This document shows, piece after piece, positions 4,741-5,422 of a stretch of 5,422 bases of DNA (positions are counted from its first letter, which is position 1; every line of letters begins with the position of its first letter). The stretch covers positions 1 to 5,422 of the forward strand of contig JAJZZW010000125.1 of NCBI GenBank assembly GCA_021797385.1. Reading direction: 5' to 3'. The stretch is from Thermoplasmata archaeon (GTDB taxonomy: Archaea; Thermoplasmatota; Thermoplasmata; Thermoplasmatales; Thermoplasmataceae). Both the position numbers and the translations under genes were made by a program. A model generated the notes under the pieces. That model saw only the letters and a program-made list of their open reading frames with translations, did not search any database and was not told the origin of the DNA.

Positions 4741-5422
4741 TTTTTATGCCTGCTCCTTTTTGGCTTTATTATGATAAAGGTACTGAATATCTTCTTGAAT
4801 CCTGCATGGAGAACATTCACTGCCGCATTGTCGTCTCTATCTATTGTTAATCCGCATTTAATGCAGCTATATTCCCTGTCATCAAGAGACTGCTCCTCCA
4901 TTATATTGCCACAGTTAGAGCATTTCTTTGATGTATTCTTAGGGTTTACCTTTACACAGTATTTACCGGCTCTTTCAGCCTTGTAAATAGTGTTTTTAAT
5001 AAGCTCACCCCAGGAAGCATCTGCTATGCTTTTTGCTAATTTATGGTTCTTCATCATATTCTCTATGTTAAGGTCCTCATATGCTATGAAGTTATGATTG
5101 TTTACCAGAGTCCTGGATAGCTTCTGTGAAAAATCATTTCTCTGGTTGGCTATGTGACTACTTATTTTTGCAACTCTTACTCTTGCCTCCCTTCTATTAT
5201 TGCTGCCTTTTATTTTTCTTGATAAACTTCTCTGTGCCCTTTTCAATTTCTTTTCTGACTTTCTCAAGTATTTAGGTGGGTCTACAGGAGTGTTGTCTGT
5301 TGTTGCTATTAATTTTAGAAGGCCAACATCTATTCCTACCGGATTATATGGAAACTCAGAGTAGTTTATATTATTGTTAACCTCTTCCACCATAAATGTT
5401 ACATAGTAGCGGTTTGCCTTGT
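4632..5422 (-). CDS. tnpB: TnpB, RNA-guided nuclease of an IS200/IS605 element, N-terminus beyond window
   Basis: The frame is open to the window edge. The Met at 5393 is internal, because codons before it read KANRYYVTF and flow into the family pattern, so the first third or so (wedge/REC part) of a ~370-400-residue protein is outside. Counting from that Met, the RuvC site is complete: Asp22 in GIDVG, Glu106 in YEDLN and the Asp of DRDDNAA (185-191). The four zinc-finger cysteines are also present (CSNC 158-161, CIKC 177-180). A basic bridge-like stretch (about 41-75, Arg/Lys rich) and the insert between D and E are normal. The basic tail PKRSRHKKKK and closing EAPIFR are typical of archaeal members, whose 3' end doubles as guide-RNA sequence. 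Known relatives cut DNA next to a target-adjacent motif using the omega RNA and favour retention of the element. The visible two thirds look functional. Confidence 0.9.
   Translation of the reverse strand, partial: KANRYYVTFMVEEVNNNINYSEFPYNPVGIDVGLLKLIATTDNTPVDPPKYLRKSEKKLKRAQRSLSRKIKGSNNRREARVRVAKISSHIANQRNDFSQKLSRTLVNNHNFIAYEDLNIENMMKNHKLAKSIADASWGELIKNTIYKAERAGKYCVKVNPKNTSKKCSNCGNIMEEQSLDDREYSCIKCGLTIDRDDNAAVNVLHAGFKKIFSTFIIIKPKRSRHKKKKIPTDCGECMPVEGKTYTSNGKFFLQKREAPIFR

Larger units (their letters stand above)
4622..5422 (-). mobile_element. IS200/IS605-family element, right-end portion
   Basis: The element is recognised by its tnpB and by the terminal hairpin next to the tnpB stop. Its right (3') end is placed at about 4622 because coding homology of the interrupted ATPase stops at 4621. 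On the minus strand the element ends ...GGGGAGGATGT or a base or two further. The left end, any tnpA and the target-adjacent motif are beyond the right edge of the window. IS200/IS605 elements carry subterminal hairpins instead of terminal inverted repeats and make no target duplication, which agrees with what is visible. Confidence 0.8.

Noticed and set aside
5391..5393. ATG at 5393 as the start of tnpB
   Set aside because: The frame continues upstream with RYYVTF, a natural TnpB stretch just before the VE and GIDVG segments, to the edge of the window, so this Met is internal.
1..5422. CRISPR array, tRNA, rRNA or a defence island
   Set aside because: I saw no regularly spaced repeats, cloverleaf-like sequence or defence genes other than TnpB, which is here part of a mobile element.

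Overview
The window looks like chromosomal DNA from an acidophilic archaeon of the Thermoplasmatales type (Ferroplasma, Acidiplasma, Picrophilus or a relative). This is inferred from several things together: AT-rich spacers, archaeal TATA boxes at leaderless spacing, anti-Shine-Dalgarno-matching GGTGAT/GAGG sites, a glycosylation-sequon-rich secreted protein, a plasma-membrane-type P-type proton ATPase relic and an archaeal-style IS200/IS605 TnpB. No rRNA or other marker gene is present, so the genus is not decided.

Layout. At 1-2340 on the minus strand lies a two-gene unit: a 14-helix DHA2-type MFS exporter, followed with a short overlap by a secreted, Asn-glycosylation-sequon-rich beta-domain protein that runs off the left edge. 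The exporter promoter carries a perfect 16-bp palindrome between its TATA box and the predicted transcription start, which suggests a repressor-controlled efflux operon and raises doubt about the first ATG. Divergently at 2632-3486 is carbamate kinase (arcC), starting with TTG behind a good ribosome binding site. Convergent with it at 3519-3860 (minus) is a small DUF5752-like protein with a basic Gly/Lys/His tail, expressed from a textbook leaderless promoter.

The right third (3861-5422) is a decaying, mobile-element-rich stretch. After an AT-rich spacer comes the first ~114 codons of a P-type proton ATPase gene, broken by a homopolymer frameshift and a nonsense codon. It is cut off at about 4621 by the right end of an IS200/IS605-family element. 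The element's tnpB lies on the minus strand, keeps all visible RuvC and zinc-finger residues, and continues past the right edge of the window. Its 3' end overlaps a hairpin expected to be part of the omega (re)RNA. The sequence next to that end, where the RNA guide would be read from, is the broken ATPase gene itself.

The genes do not form one pathway. The most informative elements are the exporter/secreted-protein unit with its operator-like palindrome, and the TnpB/omega-RNA end abutting the dead proton pump. I found no CRISPR array, tRNA or rRNA, and nothing that clearly amounts to a wholly new system.
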